Shown: positions 12,213-24,896 of the stretch, piece by piece
Layout: every line of letters begins with the position of its first letter
Position numbering within the stretch: the stretch's first letter is position 1
Assembly (NCBI RefSeq): GCF_008831285.2
Contig: NC_045147.1
Location: 16,532,854 to 16,596,853 of the forward strand
Source of the DNA: Nymphaea colorata
Taxonomy: Eukaryota; Streptophyta; Magnoliopsida; Nymphaeales; Nymphaeaceae
DNA length: 64,000 nt
Direction of reading: 5' to 3'
The notes under the pieces: generated by a model
What the model was told of the DNA's origin: nothing
Databases searched by the model: none
What the model saw: the letters and a program-made list of their open reading frames with translations, nothing else
Made by a program: the position numbers and the translations under genes

Positions 12213-12626
12213 TTATAGTGTCTCCTTAGCTTCACTACGGGGCTTAGTGATGGTGAATGTTGGTGAAGAAGGGGTGGTTTGGCAGCCCACTATCTTCTTG
12301 AGTATTTGAAGAATGGAGCCGGCGATGTGGATTCTAGGATCGATCTTGGCCATTTCATTGAACCTTGCACAGAGGGAGATGTGCACTTTGAGCGCTGCTT
12401 CGACACTGACTCCAAGCTTTGCCTGTTCTTCCTTGATGGCTTCTGCACAAAGCCCGCACACCCAAACCCCGCAGAAACGATCCTGCACTGTCCCAACATA
12501 GCCCTTGGTGCACTCCTCACACATGCTGCAGCACACACAAACGGCCTTGACCAATTCGGCTTCTCCATTGGAGCAACTCTTGTGGTTGTGGCTGAGGGAT
12601 GTTTGGCAGTTGGGTGTTCCAGCCAT
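12213..12626 (-). CDS. DUF1677 family protein (137 aa, intronless)
   Basis: A short plant-specific protein of unknown function. The signature is clear: CVCCSMCEECTKGYVG, then DRFCGVWVCGLCAEAIKEE, which is the conserved cysteine-rich core of the DUF1677 family and could be a metal-binding site. A less conserved region with an amphipathic segment (LQILKKIVG) and a Ser/Thr/Pro-rich tail follow. The start is taken at the ATG giving MAGTPNC, the usual short N-terminus; an in-frame ATG 39 codons upstream (12743) would add a segment with no family resemblance. The gene runs towards annexin. No mechanism is known for the family. Confidence 0.85.
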   Translation of the reverse strand: MAGTPNCQTSLSHNHKSCSNGEAELVKAVCVCCSMCEECTKGYVGTVQDRFCGVWVCGLCAEAIKEEQAKLGVSVEAALKVHISLCARFNEMAKIDPRIHIAGSILQILKKIVGCQTTPSSPTFTITKPRSEAKETL

Positions 12627-12743
12627 CTCGAAACCAACTAACAGATATTGCAACTCACACTTTCTGCCCTTCTTTGCATTATATGCGTGTTGTTGTATGA
12701 GAACTAGGCTTCTATGTCCCTCCCTTTCTGCAAAATGACACAT

Positions 12744-15700
12744 AAGTTAAACAGCAATTTTTTTGGAAATTGGAAAAGTTGGGAATCGTGATAAGCTTTG
12801 GAACCGAGCAAGAACCCATATTGGTTGATGTTCAAGAAGAGAACCAGTGAATTGATTTGATCCGCCCTAAATAAATGATGTCAATTACAGTTGACTGGAC
12901 CTGCAACTTGAGGATGCCCACCAATTTGAGGATGTTGACAATGATTTGCATATCTCTTAAAGAAAACGTTAAAGAGTGGTTATCCTGGCTCATGATGATG
13001 GCAACACTTTGTATTTGAAGATTGGGTTTAGGGTCCATGTGAATTTCAGCAGGTTGCTTGCTGAGGATTCGTTAGGGTACCCCTAAAATCACCCTAGAGA
13101 ACATGGGGTTATGGAAGGGAGGGTTGTGGGGCTGGGTGCCTATTGTTGGTGCCTTGGGTTGCGGAAACTGCATTTCATCCGTGAGCCGTAGCAGAAGACT
13201 GGTGACTGTAAATGTCCTTTTCTGGGTGTCAACTGTGTTAGGGGGGTGAACCATGTGCAGGTGCTCCTTCAAGGACGGTTTTCACATGCATTTGATGGGG
13301 GTGTTTCTCTCAGATGCTGTTGCAGTTAATGCTTGGTGGACCCTGCCTGTTACTTTTGGGGCATGGCCCTGTGATCTTTGAGCCCTTTGTGGTGGATGAG
13401 AGAGGCCAGAGGGCCCCCATCTGCCCCCCAATGCATGGAGTGGTTGACATAAATGCCGTTGCAGACAGGGGTATCTTTCTGTGGAAGAACTTATCCACTA
13501 AGGTGGAACCGTGGAAGTCGTGTGTGGGACTCGATTAATGTAATTTGTTCTGCAGGTGAGAAAATTTCACAAGTTTTGATCTCCATAGTTAAGGGTAGGA
13601 GGAGTTTCCTAAGCTTCTTTCTCTTTTATGATTGATATGGACTGCCTAATTGGGCTTAGGACAACTCTATGGTTGCAAATGGGTTTGAATCTGTAAGGGC
13701 CTATGTTCATTGCCAACCCTGCTTCTAAGGTATTCTTGCTGTCCTCAACCATAACCGATTGCATCTCTAGCAATTATCCATGGTGTTTTTTTTTTTTTTT
13801 CAAATATTGTATCATTGTATGCAAAGAATAGAACATGCAGTTGGCGTTGCTTGAAATTTCAACTGCCCAACATTGGTTTAGAATCCCTCTGTCTGTCTCT
13901 CTCTCTCATGATGTCTAGAATTATTGCCTTCATAATATAGCATAAAGTACGGAGACCACAATTGTTCCATAGGCCTTCTTACACCATTTTGCACCTCTGA
14001 TAGCATCATATTCCTCTTGTTCACCCGGGAACTTTTAGTTTTTTTGCCTGCAGACACTACCATAAGCCTGTGTAGGGCCAAATAATACGATAATTTTAAA
14101 GTTCATATAGTGCTTCAGATTTATACTTTTGGTACTCAGAATGTCCCGGCGAATCGGCGATCATTATTGGGCATCTGCTCTGGCTTATCTGCTCAGTATC
14201 TCTTTATCCCAAACATTCAAGTAAACGACAAGAAGCTCTGCAACTTTCATTGCATGGGGCTGCAGGCCAGATATCAAAAGACCTAAATCTAGCAGAACGA
14301 TGGTGCCTTTCTCTAGCATTTTTCACATCTCAAACCTAAGTTTGATTAAGACTTGCCCCTCGTTTCTCCCTTTCTCGTGACATATCCTAGAGCCTGTTTG
14401 TCAGGTTAAAGTTAGTCCTTTGTTGGGCTTGCTCTCATGGTAAAATCTCCCGCAGTTTTTATCTTCCGTAGTGTATCTGCGCATGGTAAAAGAGGCAGAA
14501 ACAGACAAAGGCGCTCTCTGCTATTATGCACCAAGAACAGCGTGCATGAACATGGTAATCTTCGTTGCAATCTAGAGAGAGAGAGAACATGCTCAGACAT
14601 CTTTGGCAGGATTGAGAAAAAAAGGTTGGAGGGTGTAAACATCGGTGGAAAATACAAAAATCACAAGGACGTTGATTTTGGACGAGGGGCTCGAGGCACC
14701 ATTCTCTCTCTCTCTCTCTCCCTCTATCTATCGACACAGGTACATCCTTGTGAAGGGGAGATGTGTACACATTGTTGTTGGTGAAAGGTTGGTGAAAAGT
14801 GGAACAACAGGACATGGCAGGAAGAAATTAAAGGAGAGAAATCCTGAACATGGTGAGAGCACCTTTGTATGTGCAGTATGAGAAGCAGAGAGATGGAGAC
14901 TGCAGAGGGCAAGCTAATTAAGTCTGCTTTTCACGGATCATGATTGTTAGTGCGGCTAAACGATCTAGACTCCCCATGTTCATATCCCACCCAGGCTATG
15001 CACCTACTATCAACTGCAGGCCAGAAGGATTCAGCTAGCTCCATGAGTGACGTGATTAAGAATGTCACCACTGCCAACACCCACATGGTGGTCCTGGTTG
15101 CACTGCACATCCTGTTACTTAAAGCCACCCACCCAAAGTTGTTAAGTGGGTTGATGCGAATCGATGCATTGAACCTATGAGGCGACGAGGATGCGCAATA
15201 TAGTGATGTGATGCTGATGTTCAAAATTTTAAAATATATAATATCATTAAAAAGTATATAAAAAGAGAAGTAAAAATGATTAAAAAAACTAAATTATATG
15301 AAAAACTACTTATATATATCTTTCTATGAATTAAAACTAATTATAGAGATATAGTCTCCAACTTAGAAAACCTAAAAATAAAGATAAAAGAACATATTTC
15401 CTTAAAGTAAAATAAGATTTTATGAAAATTCAAAAGCCAAAGGTTCAAAGTTTTTCTTTGGCTTGTTAGTTCTATGTTTGGACAAAAGAAAGAAAATCTT
15501 GACAGTTGACTCTCAATTCATAAGTTTACAAAATTGAGAGACAAAAGAGTTTAACATATAAAAACTTATAAACAGGTGCCCAATAACAGATGAAATCAGG
15601 TCGACAAGTCTTGTTCTTAAAAATAAATTTCAGAAAACATAAATACCAAATTTAGATGTCTAATACAATGTAGATAAACCGGAAAGCATGTACATCTTGA

Positions 15701-18700
15701 AGAACTGGCAAGAATGACTACCGATCAATCTGCAAAAATATCAACTATTCAACCGGAAGAGAAGATGAGAGAAACATATGAGAGAGATAGATAAAAATAT
15801 TCACGGAAATTGAATCGAACTTTTTACCAAAGGTCATGCAATAATTGCCGAAGAGCAAGATTAACTTAGTACCATCACCAGACGGATAGAGAACAGAGAA
15901 CCCCTTTTGCATGTTCAAATCTGTATCTATATTGAGTTAGAAAGTCTTCTATGTTGCAAGGTCAAGTATGTTTTTATATGGTGCTAGGAAGGTTGGGACG
16001 GTAGGAAGGTGCACCCACCTGATCAAACCCTGGTCCCTTTCCATAGGAGGCTGACAGTCATGATGGGTATGCTACTGTTCTCACGAATTCTTGATGATAA
16101 AGGCCACCATTAAAACAAAATTTATAGCTGCCAAAGTAGAGATCAGGTATGAAAAGGGACATATAAAGCTAAATTGATTGCAAGAAATGCCCGGATGTGC
16201 CAACGAGTGTAGAGGATTTATGGAATAGAAAGAAACGAGGATGGGGAAAATAATGAGATCTCATAGGGGCAAAGGAAAATGACATCTCCATGGTCAGGGA
16301 CTCAGGCATCTTCCTGCCCGCCATGACATAATTTGGTGGGGTCTGCCCCTTCCCCTGCCACGGCGGGTGTAGTTATGACAAGGTAAAAATCGCTCAGGTT
16401 GGTTGTTTTTTTTCCCGGCATTCGCACCTGAGCATTCTTCTAAATGGTCGGCCCCAAGCATTCACGTCAGTCACAAAGGGTTTATGTACTCGTAACATCT
16501 CTTTATGTAGATTGCAGAATTTATACCAAAGGAAGCTCAGAAGAAGACCCTAGCCCCTGCAGGTGGCTGCTTTGAGAGATTCAAACTCCATTGCCGTCTG
16601 TTGCAGGGCAAAAGCTTGCACACCCTTCTTGCTTGGGTAAAAGTTCAAGGGATCACTTCTGGATGAAAGATGATCCGTTTAGATGGTTTATAGTAGTTGT
16701 CGAGGGGATTCTTCTTCTGAGTCTCCTTCCTGATCATCCTGAGCAATCTGCAATGCCTGTGGCAGGTGAAGCTGGTAGTCGTACTTTTATCCACCTTAGA
16801 TAAATGAGGCACTAGTAGTTTGTGAAAATTGGTCGAATTCTCCACTGTTCTTCTGTAGAAATAAACCCAGAAAATTGGAGGAAATTTTGTTGGCCGCTGT
16901 GTTGGTGGAATTAGATCGAGGAAAACCTAAGAACCGCCTTGTGGGTGCAATTGATTTTGAACATTGATCATGAGATAAGCAACGCTAGTTAGCATTTTAG
17001 CCGATCATCTATGTAAAGAACAACAGTTTACTTAGAAAAAGTCGAGTCAACTCTCATCCTCGGAAAATCGTGAAGGCAACTAAGCTCCCAACCTTACGCC
17101 AGCCAAACCAGCCAACCTATGGACAGAACTTGAAAGATCAAACAACAGAGATCAAAGTATTGTCCAATTTGTAATTCAGCAGATCCACCTAATTTGCTCA
17201 ATTAGTTTTAGTTGGGGTTTAGCTAGAACAATATTGTGGACTTAGAATATGTGCTTCAAGAACACCATCTTATTGTTAGAGGAAATTCAAGAATATCGTT
17301 CTTAGATCCAATAACCAAATGCTGGGTATAATAATAACATACTTACTAGAACAAGAACATGGCATTCTTCAAACATATACTTTTAGAAATATGTGTTTGC
17401 AAGAACGCGAGCATGCTTTTGGGTGATCACCTCATACTTTGAGGCATCCCCAGAGATCAAACCAAGATGTAGGTATGCCCTAATAAACCTCTTGCTTTTT
17501 ACTTTTGAAATTAATGTTAGTGGAAGGCCATAAGAGGCCAGGTGTGCTTGCAGCCGAGGAGAGTGTTCAATTTTGCTTAAACTCATTAGTTGGGTGAAAC
17601 GAAGTATTTCATCATACAACCCAACAAGAGAACCGAGCCTCCACCCTTTCCCCATATTCCTTCAGGATAACAGGTTTGCTTTCAGTGTGTCAGGGTGACA
17701 CCCCCACTATACTTCAATTTGCATATTGGTGTCTCTTTTTTACAGCATATGAAGTTGACATCTCGACAGGTCGAACAGAAACTACCACCCCCCACCCTAT
17801 TCGTTACTCCAACCCCCTTAGGAATGCTTAAACTCATTAGTGAAACTAAGGTAATTCCCAAGTCATAGATAAGGTGCACTTGCTATAGTGATTAGATCTA
17901 AACATTTTTATTTATACTTCCACACAGCCGGGATCTAAAAAGTCATTCTCAAGTTAAAGATAGGTTGTAGAAAATTCCATCTTGTTCATAGCTGTTCAAA
18001 TCATCTCTAGCAAAATGATGATCCTGCTGCACTGAACTAACTAGGAAAGTGAGAAGAAGATGGTGAGTTTGGAAGGTTCTTTTTGTTTTTCTGGGTAGAT
18101 TGAGTTGAATCAATACAGTGGTAGCTGGCTGCACCTGATATCAACATTACATGTTCAAGATCCTGTCCTGAGTTATAAGCAGCAGAAGCAGTCGCAGTTG
18201 AGGTATGGTGTCTTTCTTTCTTTACTGCGACCAAGTAAATTACAAGAAACCGCATGTCTTCAGTTGGCTCTATTAATAATTTCAGTCCATAGAAAGGAAT
18301 TGGAGCATCTTTGCAATTCAGTCCAAGAAGGAAAACGAGACCTAAAACTTTAGTTGAAATCAATGGTGCAGCACTGAATAGACTATTGAAGTTGTGGGCT
18401 TCGCTCCCCAGAAGTATATGGGCATGAAATTTTGGACCTACAAATCCTAATCCATGGACCATTTCAACCTTCATTGCTTTCCATGGTGTGCTTAGGCCTG
18501 AGAATCGAGCCAGACCGGCCCGATGTCCAAATCCCGAGCTTGATCCTTAGCTCCATGTTTGAAACCCAAATTCAGACCCGATCCTAGCCAGTTACAATAA
18601 AAAAAAATAATTTTTAAATATAAAATAAAATTTGAATATAAAATATAAATATATATTATTAATAAAAATAAAAATGATCGACATGACTGCAAATTGCATG

Positions 18701-19497
18701 TAAAGATTGCAGTTCTATCAGATTTCGTCCCGATTCGAGATTTATATGCTTGTGTAGAATAGAAGGTGCGCAAATTAAATCCGCTCTAAGTAAATCTTTG
18801 GCCTTCCTAAAATGCATTCAGATTCTGCTTTATGATCCAAAAGTGGAAAATATGAATCAGTTTTGGATTACAGTTTCCAGTTTCATCGACTTGCACTTCT
18901 AACTGGACCTCAAGAGCCGCACCTCCTGGGTTTTATCAAGATTAGATGATCCAGAATTGGATTCCATTACCGCTTGTTGGTATTGGATTCAGATTCAGGT
19001 TTGATATAACATATAATTATTACGAAAAGAGTAGAAAAAGAAAAGAAAAGAAGAGATCGACCACGAAAAACTAAAGCAAGACCCTAAGTCAAGGCCCCTT
19101 AAATAATATAAATAATATTTTTTAATCAGTGGTTCTTAATTGGATCTTCCCTTGTTTTTGTGATAAGCGGCTCTACTCAAACCGGTAACCGACCCGACCC
19201 GCTCCATCAGCTTCCGATAAGGTGGTTATGGGCTTCTTCTTGTAGACTACAAGGTGGGCGAGACCGTTACTTCTCTCCACCATTAAAAAAATAAAAAACC
19301 TGACAAAAATGAGGGTTCCATCACGGGTAGAGGGAGCTCCTTTACCCGCGCTTTTTCAATCTTCTTTTTAATTGGTAGAAAATTTATGGTTCGTGCATCT
19401 GTAACTTCTGATCTTTATTTTTTCCATCTGTTCATTTGAATTTCCTATTTTGCACTCCAATTTAGTTTTTATACGGTAGAGATTTCTGTCTCTGCAG
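12744..19497. other. Gene-free spacer between DUF1677 and RCD1-like loci
   Basis: Frames of 60-145 codons exist (the longest on the minus strand at 18037-18474), but none shows a recognisable domain, consistent coding pattern or splice structure. The region contains poly-T at about 13787-13800, (GA)n/(TC)n tracts near 14574-14585 and 14703-14722, an AT-rich stretch (15200-15560) and transposon-end-like sequence at 18490-18700 (ggcctgagaatcgagccaga followed by an A/T-rich body). The promoter and leader of the RCD1-like gene should lie at its right end. Confidence 0.45.
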
Positions 19498-20285
19498 GAT
19501 TGCTCCATCCATTGGTATCTTGATCACCTTTGGAGGTACATTCTGAAATAACCGAGAAATACGAGTCTTGCGTCTTGTTTTTCCGTTTTGCTGTCCTTGC
19601 TGCAGGAAAATTTGGAGTTCCGGTGGGCCTGGTATGAAGGTTTTACGTATTTTGATCGGCTTTTGCGTTGGCAGGTTACTGCGGAGTGTTATCGACCCGG
19701 TGGCTGTGTATGCGCATAGCTTAGTAGGTGATATTTTTTCTCTCTCTAGTCGATTCCTAGAGTTTTGGTTTCTGATGAATCGAGCCCATTGTGCAGTTGA
19801 GAGCACGGGTAGGATGGTGAAAGGAGAGGTCAGTCACGGCGGCAGTGGAAGTGCGGAGTTGAAGCGCAAGCGGGCGGAGAAGTGCGCCTTGTACCTGACG
19901 CGGTTGCGGAGAAGCCATTCTGGTTTGAAAAGGCAATGGTCGTCGCCGGTGGCATCGGTGGTGTGCCATGGCCGCTGGTGCATTTGTCGCTCTGGCAAGT
20001 TCCTGACAAACAACTATATGAACTTCCACAAGAGCGGGCTGCCCAGGCGGATCATGTTCTTCTCGCAAGGGGAGTGGCGCGATTTCCCTGCTCATGTCAC
20101 CGGTCCCCTTGCAAATGCCTTCTTCAGTAAGACATCCGCTTTGGTGGTGGTGCTGGATGGGCGTCCCTGCCTCGTCGATTTTTCTGGCATGATCCTGCTT
20201 GATTTGAGAAGCGGGTTGGCGCAATCCATTGCATGGATTGACGAATCGGAACGATGCTTCTTTCCAATGTTTACCTTTGATTGTA

Positions 20286-20290
20286 GTGAG
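20286..20290. repeat. Left target-site duplication of the copia element
   Basis: GTGAG immediately before the first LTR base at 20291. The same five bases follow the second LTR at 25270-25274. Five base pairs is the usual target duplication of Ty1/copia elements. The codon ending at 20290 is complete, so the host frame resumes exactly after the right copy. Confidence 0.95.
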
Positions 20291-20663
20291 TATAGAAAAA
20301 CAGAGTAGGAGCAGAGCAAACACAAAATATAACGTGGTTCAGCTTAAGAAAGCCTACGTCCACGGTGAGAAAACACGCCAAGAGAGTTCCTTTTTTTTTA
20401 TTAATTAGTACAGATGGCGTGAAGGGTATATATAGCGTTAAGGATCTACGCTATAAGGCAGTTTTCTACTGCCTTTGTTACAAAAGATTTCTTCCTTGTC
20501 CTGCCAAGATTTGGTTTCCTTGTTTTCAGAATTTTCCCTTATCGCTGTGATAGTTGCAACAACATCGTTGCCATCTTTATTGCTAACCAAAAGATTAGGA
20601 CGTTGGCTGTTATGTAACTGATCTTCTCTATCTGTGATGATCTCCTTTCCATAATTGCTAACA
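20291..20663 (-). repeat. 3' LTR of the copia element
   Basis: 373 bp. Read on the minus strand it starts TGTTAGCAATTATGG and ends TTTTTCTATA, a TG...TA terminus rather than TG...CA. A TATATATA box lies at 20427-20434. The pol reading frame runs into this LTR and stops at 20438. Confidence 0.95.
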
Positions 20664-23416
20664 CTCCCCTTCAAACTAGGCCGTGGAACAAGGCCGAGTT
20701 TGTTTCGTAAGTTGTTGAAGACTTGCTTGGCTAGACTTTTGGTAAAGACGTCCGCAATCTGATTTTTGGAACAGATAAATTTTGTTGCAAGCTGTTTTTG
20801 AGCAACACGTTCTCGAACATAGTGAAAATCAATTTGAATGTGCTTGCTTCTTCCATGAGCTACAGGGTTTGCTGCCATAAAGAGGGAACTTTTATTATCA
20901 CAATATAGCAAGAGAACCTTATCTATTCGAATCCCTATGTCTTTCATTAGGAACTGAACCCATGTAAGCTCTGCTGCTGTCGACGCCATAGCTCGGTACT
21001 CAGCCTCAGCACTGGATCGAGAAACAGTATTTTGTTTCTTGGCACTCCAAGTAATGCAATTAGCACCAAGGTATATACAGAAACCGGTGGTTGAGCGTCT
21101 GGTATGGGAGCAACCTGCCCAATCTGAATCTGAAAAGGCATATATATCCAAGGTACTTTGCTTCAAAATTTGAAGCCCAAAATGTAGAGTTCCTTTCACA
21201 TAACGCAAAATACGTTTAACCATTTGAAAGTGAGAGTGTAACGGGGCATGCATAAATTGGCTGATGTAATTGACGGCAAACGAGATGTCCGGACGAGTAA
21301 GACAAAGATACTGAAGTGAACCAACAACTTGCCTGTAGAAGGTAACATCATCAAAAGTCTTATCTTCTGCTTGTAGTTTATGTATTTTTGTACTCATAGG
21401 AGTATTACAAGGCTTAGAGTCTTCCATCTTAGCCTTTTCCAAAATATCCTTTGCATACTTTGTTTGACAAAGTATGAGGCCCTGATTTGTCCAAGCAACT
21501 TCAACGCCTAAAAAATAAGTTAGGCGACCAAGATCCTTAACAGGAAACTCACTGCAGAAAGTATCAACGAATTTTTGCAAGGCTAAAGAGCAGCTTCCCG
21601 TTAGAATCATATCATCAACATATATTAAAAGTATGAGAGTAACAGGTCCTTGATGCAAGGTGAACATGGAGGGATCGGCAAAACTGATAGAAAACCCATA
21701 ATCAAGGAGAAAAGTACTTAACCTGGCATACCATGCTCGTGACGCCTGCTTCAAACCATATAAGGCTCGCTGTAATTTGCAGACATGATCAGGTTTGGAT
21801 TCATCTATGTATCCAGGGGGTTGCCGCATGTACACGTCTTCACGAATCATCCCATGCAAGAAAGCATTTTTAATATCCAGCTGTCTAAGAGCCCATCCTT
21901 TAACAAGAGCAACAGTGATAACCATTCGAACCGTGGTTTGTCGCACAACCGGAGAAAAAGTCTCATGAAAATCTATACCCTCTTTTTGAGAGAATCCCCG
22001 AGCAACAAGTCTGGCCTTCAGTTTGTCTAGGGTCCCGTCGGATTTTAACTTGGTTTTAAACACCCATTTGGATCCAACCAAGTTCATCGTGTGGTCATAA
22101 GGAACTAAAACCCAAGTTCTATTTTCAATGAGAGCCTTCATCTCATCGTCCATAGCTTTCTTCCATCCAGCGTGATGCAAAGCTTGATTGACATTAGTGG
22201 GTTCTTTGGGAATGTTCTCATATAAGATATGAAGATTAGCATACCTTGGATTAGGTTTATATGTCCCCACCATAGATCTGGTGGTCATGGTTCTCACAGG
22301 ACTAGCGATAGAATCCATAGAAGTCTGAGTTGGAACATTTGCTTCAGGGCATGCAAGGTGGTCTGTCTCCAGTGGCACATTATTGACGTCCTCATGTTGA
22401 TCCATATGAGTAGACCTATCTGAACTTATATGATTGACTGCTGGCTGTTCTTGGACAGTGTCAAGAGGCGTTCCAGCACAAGACTGTATGAGAATGTCTT
22501 GAGAGTGGCCAGCATTTTGTTCATAAATAGTAGGCTGATCATCAACTACGGTGGATGGGGAATGTGCCACTGATTTTTGACTGTGTGAATCATGCAACTC
22601 AGTCCATTCATCAAAAGAAATTAAATCCGGAGTTAGTCCATGTCCATCATATAATTTTGCAGGATTCTTATATGGAAAATACTGTTCATCAAAGCAAACA
22701 TGACGAGAAACAAAAATCTTCCCTGTTCCTGGATACATGCAGCGGTATCCTTTATGATGTATACTATAGCCAAGAAAGATACACGGAAGGGATCTGGGCT
22801 CAAGTTTATCCTTTGCATAATCCCTTAAGTATGGAAAGCAACGACAACCAAAAATGCGCAGGAAATCATATTTAGGTTGCCGACCAAAAAATTTCAGGTA
22901 TGGCGAATCCATATTCAAGGAGGATGAAGGCAGACGATTTATGAGAAAAACTGCACTGCTGAATGCTTCGAACCAAAAACGTTTAGGAACTCCAGAATGA
23001 AAAAGCATAGTCAAGCCTAACTCAGTAATATTTCGATGTTTTCTTTCGGCCATGCCGTTTTGCTGTTTCGTATGAGCACAGGAAAATTGTTGTTTGATGC
23101 CAAGACTGCCCAAAAGTTGAGTAAATTTTGAACTAGTGTATTCTCCTCCCATGTCTGATTGAAAAATTTTTATTCTTGTATTGAACTGAGTTTCGACAAA
23201 TGTACGAAAGTGATCAAAACAATCAAAAAATTCAGACTTGCATTTTAATGGATACAACCATGTAAATCGTGACCACTCGTCAATGAAAATAACATAATAG
23301 CGATACCCAAGATGCGACGCAATAGGTGCCGGTCCCCATAAGTCAGAATGAATTTTTCCAAAAACTTCCATAGCACTATTATCTCTTTCAAGAAACGGAA
23401 GTTTACATGCACGTCA
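20438..23416 (-). pseudogene. Copia pol segment: integrase, reverse transcriptase, RNase H
   Basis: A frame of about 990 codons, open from the frameshift near 23410 (residues KLPFLERDNSAMEVFG) to the stop at 20438. The integrase core shows the DDE pattern: IFIDEWSRF, IFQSDMGGEYTS and GMAERKHRN (23300 to 23035). Reverse transcriptase starts near 22180 (WKKAMDDEMKAL) and has the YVDD box at about 21607-21623. RNase H has FSDSDWAGCSHTRRSTTG and SRSSAEAEYRAM (21140 to 20990). The frame passes through the polypurine tract into the LTR, so the last roughly 75 residues are LTR-encoded. It lacks its own start because it should be part of one gag-pol polyprotein. Confidence 0.92.
20664..20680 (-). other. 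Polypurine tract of the copia element
   Basis: On the minus strand this reads CCTAGTTTGAAGGGGAG directly before the 3' LTR start TGTTAGC. The AAGGGGAG core is the expected primer for plus-strand DNA synthesis. Confidence 0.85.
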
Positions 23417-24879
23417 ATTAAATTATTTTGATGAAGGTACTTGATGACGCCAAAATGCGGATGACCAAGCCTGGAGTGCCAAAAATCAGCAGAAACACGC
23501 CTAAATCTGGATGAAAAGAAAGCTTCATGGAAATGACTAGAATCTTTAACGGTGCCATTAGAATCTCCAATGACGTAAACTCCATCTTTCTTACTGCCTT
23601 GCGCCACTGTCTTGCCCGTTCTCCTGTCCTTTAAGCAGCAAGATGAAGAGGAAAACTCAAAGGTATAAGGTAAATCTGTAGTTATTTGACTTACGGACAA
23701 CAAATTTTTCTTCAATTGAGGAACGTATAACACTTTAGAGAGAGGAATATAAGAACCATGAACGACCAAATTTCCTTGACCAGTATGAGTTATGGGCAGA
23801 GATTTACCATTTCCAATAATCACACGATCAGAACCATGATAAATAGATTTGTTAGAAATCTTACCCGCATCGCCAGTCATGTGGCTGGAGGCTCTCGAGT
23901 CAGCTAACCATTCAGCGTTGTTTCCATCATCAAGAGATAGAGCAGTCATGGCTTGTTGAGCATCTTCTGCTTGATAACCATGATTGAAACGTTCAAAGCA
24001 CTTAATAGCGGAATGATATTTTTTTCCGCATATTTGACAAACAACAGCACTTTTGTTTTTCTTATCATCAGATTTGGGAAAGTGGGAATCGTTGATTTGA
24101 AACTGATTGTAATTGCGTCCTCTATTATGATTGTAGTTGCGACCGCGACCGCGCCCGCGACCATGACTATGGTTAGGTTGACGTTGATTCACCATAGCCA
24201 TAAGAGGAGGCGTGGGACTTTTGAGGCGAGTGTCAAAACTTTGAAGGAGTGGAACAACTTCTTCATAGGATGGAGCAGGAGGTCGAATCATGGCAGCGAC
24301 AAAGGCTTCATATCCATCACCAAGTCCTTGGAGCAGCCAATAAACTCGCGCCCCATCATCAACAGGTTTCCCAATGGCAGCAAGATCATCACAGATTGCT
24401 TTGGATTTGTTGATGTATTCATCAACAGAATCATCACCCTTTTTGAGAGACGTAAGCAAATGAGTTAGGTGAAACTCTCTCTCTCTCGACTTGCGAGAGT
24501 AGGCATCCATAAGAGAGCTCCAAATGTCCCTTGATGTCTCTTGACCAACAACTCGACCAAGAGCACTTTCAGTCAAGGTACTGATTATCCATCCCTTGAC
24601 GAGGCGATCTGATTTCTTCCAAGCTGTGAACTGGGGATTAACAGTCCTTTTCTGGCCTAAAGGATCAGCTGCATCAATGACGAATTCAGCAGGAGCAACA
24701 ACGTCTCCAGTGAGAAAGCCTTGAAGATCTTGGCTTTCAATAAGAGCGAGAATCTGTGTCTTCCATAAAAGAAAGTTCTCTGGTCGCAGCTTAAGAGAAA
24801 CAAAGTTGGAGACGTTGATAGAATAAGGATAAGGATAAGAAATCTGTACCAGCGTGGAGGAAGATGAAATAGATGCCAT
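23245..24879 (-). pseudogene. Copia gag, protease and pre-integrase segment
   Basis: Starts at the ATG (24879) just after the primer site, giving MASISSSS. Gag has the copia-type core (LRPENFLLWKTQILALIES, IWSSLMDAYSRKSRE) and one CCHC zinc knuckle, CQICGKKYHSAIKC (about 23998-24039). The protease active site reads WLADSRASSHM: the codon at 23893-23895 is AGA where the family has Gly (DSG), one transition away. The pre-integrase HH pair is present (WHSRLGHPHFG, near 23460-23480), but the partner CxxC is missing because of a deletion/frameshift near 23405-23415. After that the frame runs out of phase to 23245. A second in-frame ATG lies in the primer site. Confidence 0.9.
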
Positions 24880-24883
24880 CGTT

Positions 24884-24896
24884 GGCTCTGATACCA
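24884..24896 (-). other. Primer binding site (initiator Met tRNA type)
   Basis: The minus strand reads TGGTATCAGAGCC, complementary to the 3' end of plant initiator methionine tRNA, and abuts the 5' LTR with no gap. The gag ATG follows within a few bases. Confidence 0.93.

Noticed and set aside
12279..12641. 120-codon plus-strand frame over the DUF1677 gene
   Set aside because: It is the antisense shadow of the cysteine-rich DUF1677 coding sequence.
14940..15180. SINE-like or tRNA-like stretch (atgttcatatcccacccagg)
   Set aside because: Only a weak B-box resemblance, no convincing A box at the right distance and no tail.
18037..18474. 145-codon minus-strand frame upstream of the RCD1-like gene
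   Set aside because: No recognisable domain, low-complexity Ser/Thr/Asn tail, no splice partners; most likely chance or a non-coding transcript.
23953..24468. 171-codon plus-strand frame inside the copia element
   Set aside because: Antisense shadow of gag; the minus-strand frame carries the CCHC knuckle and copia gag core.
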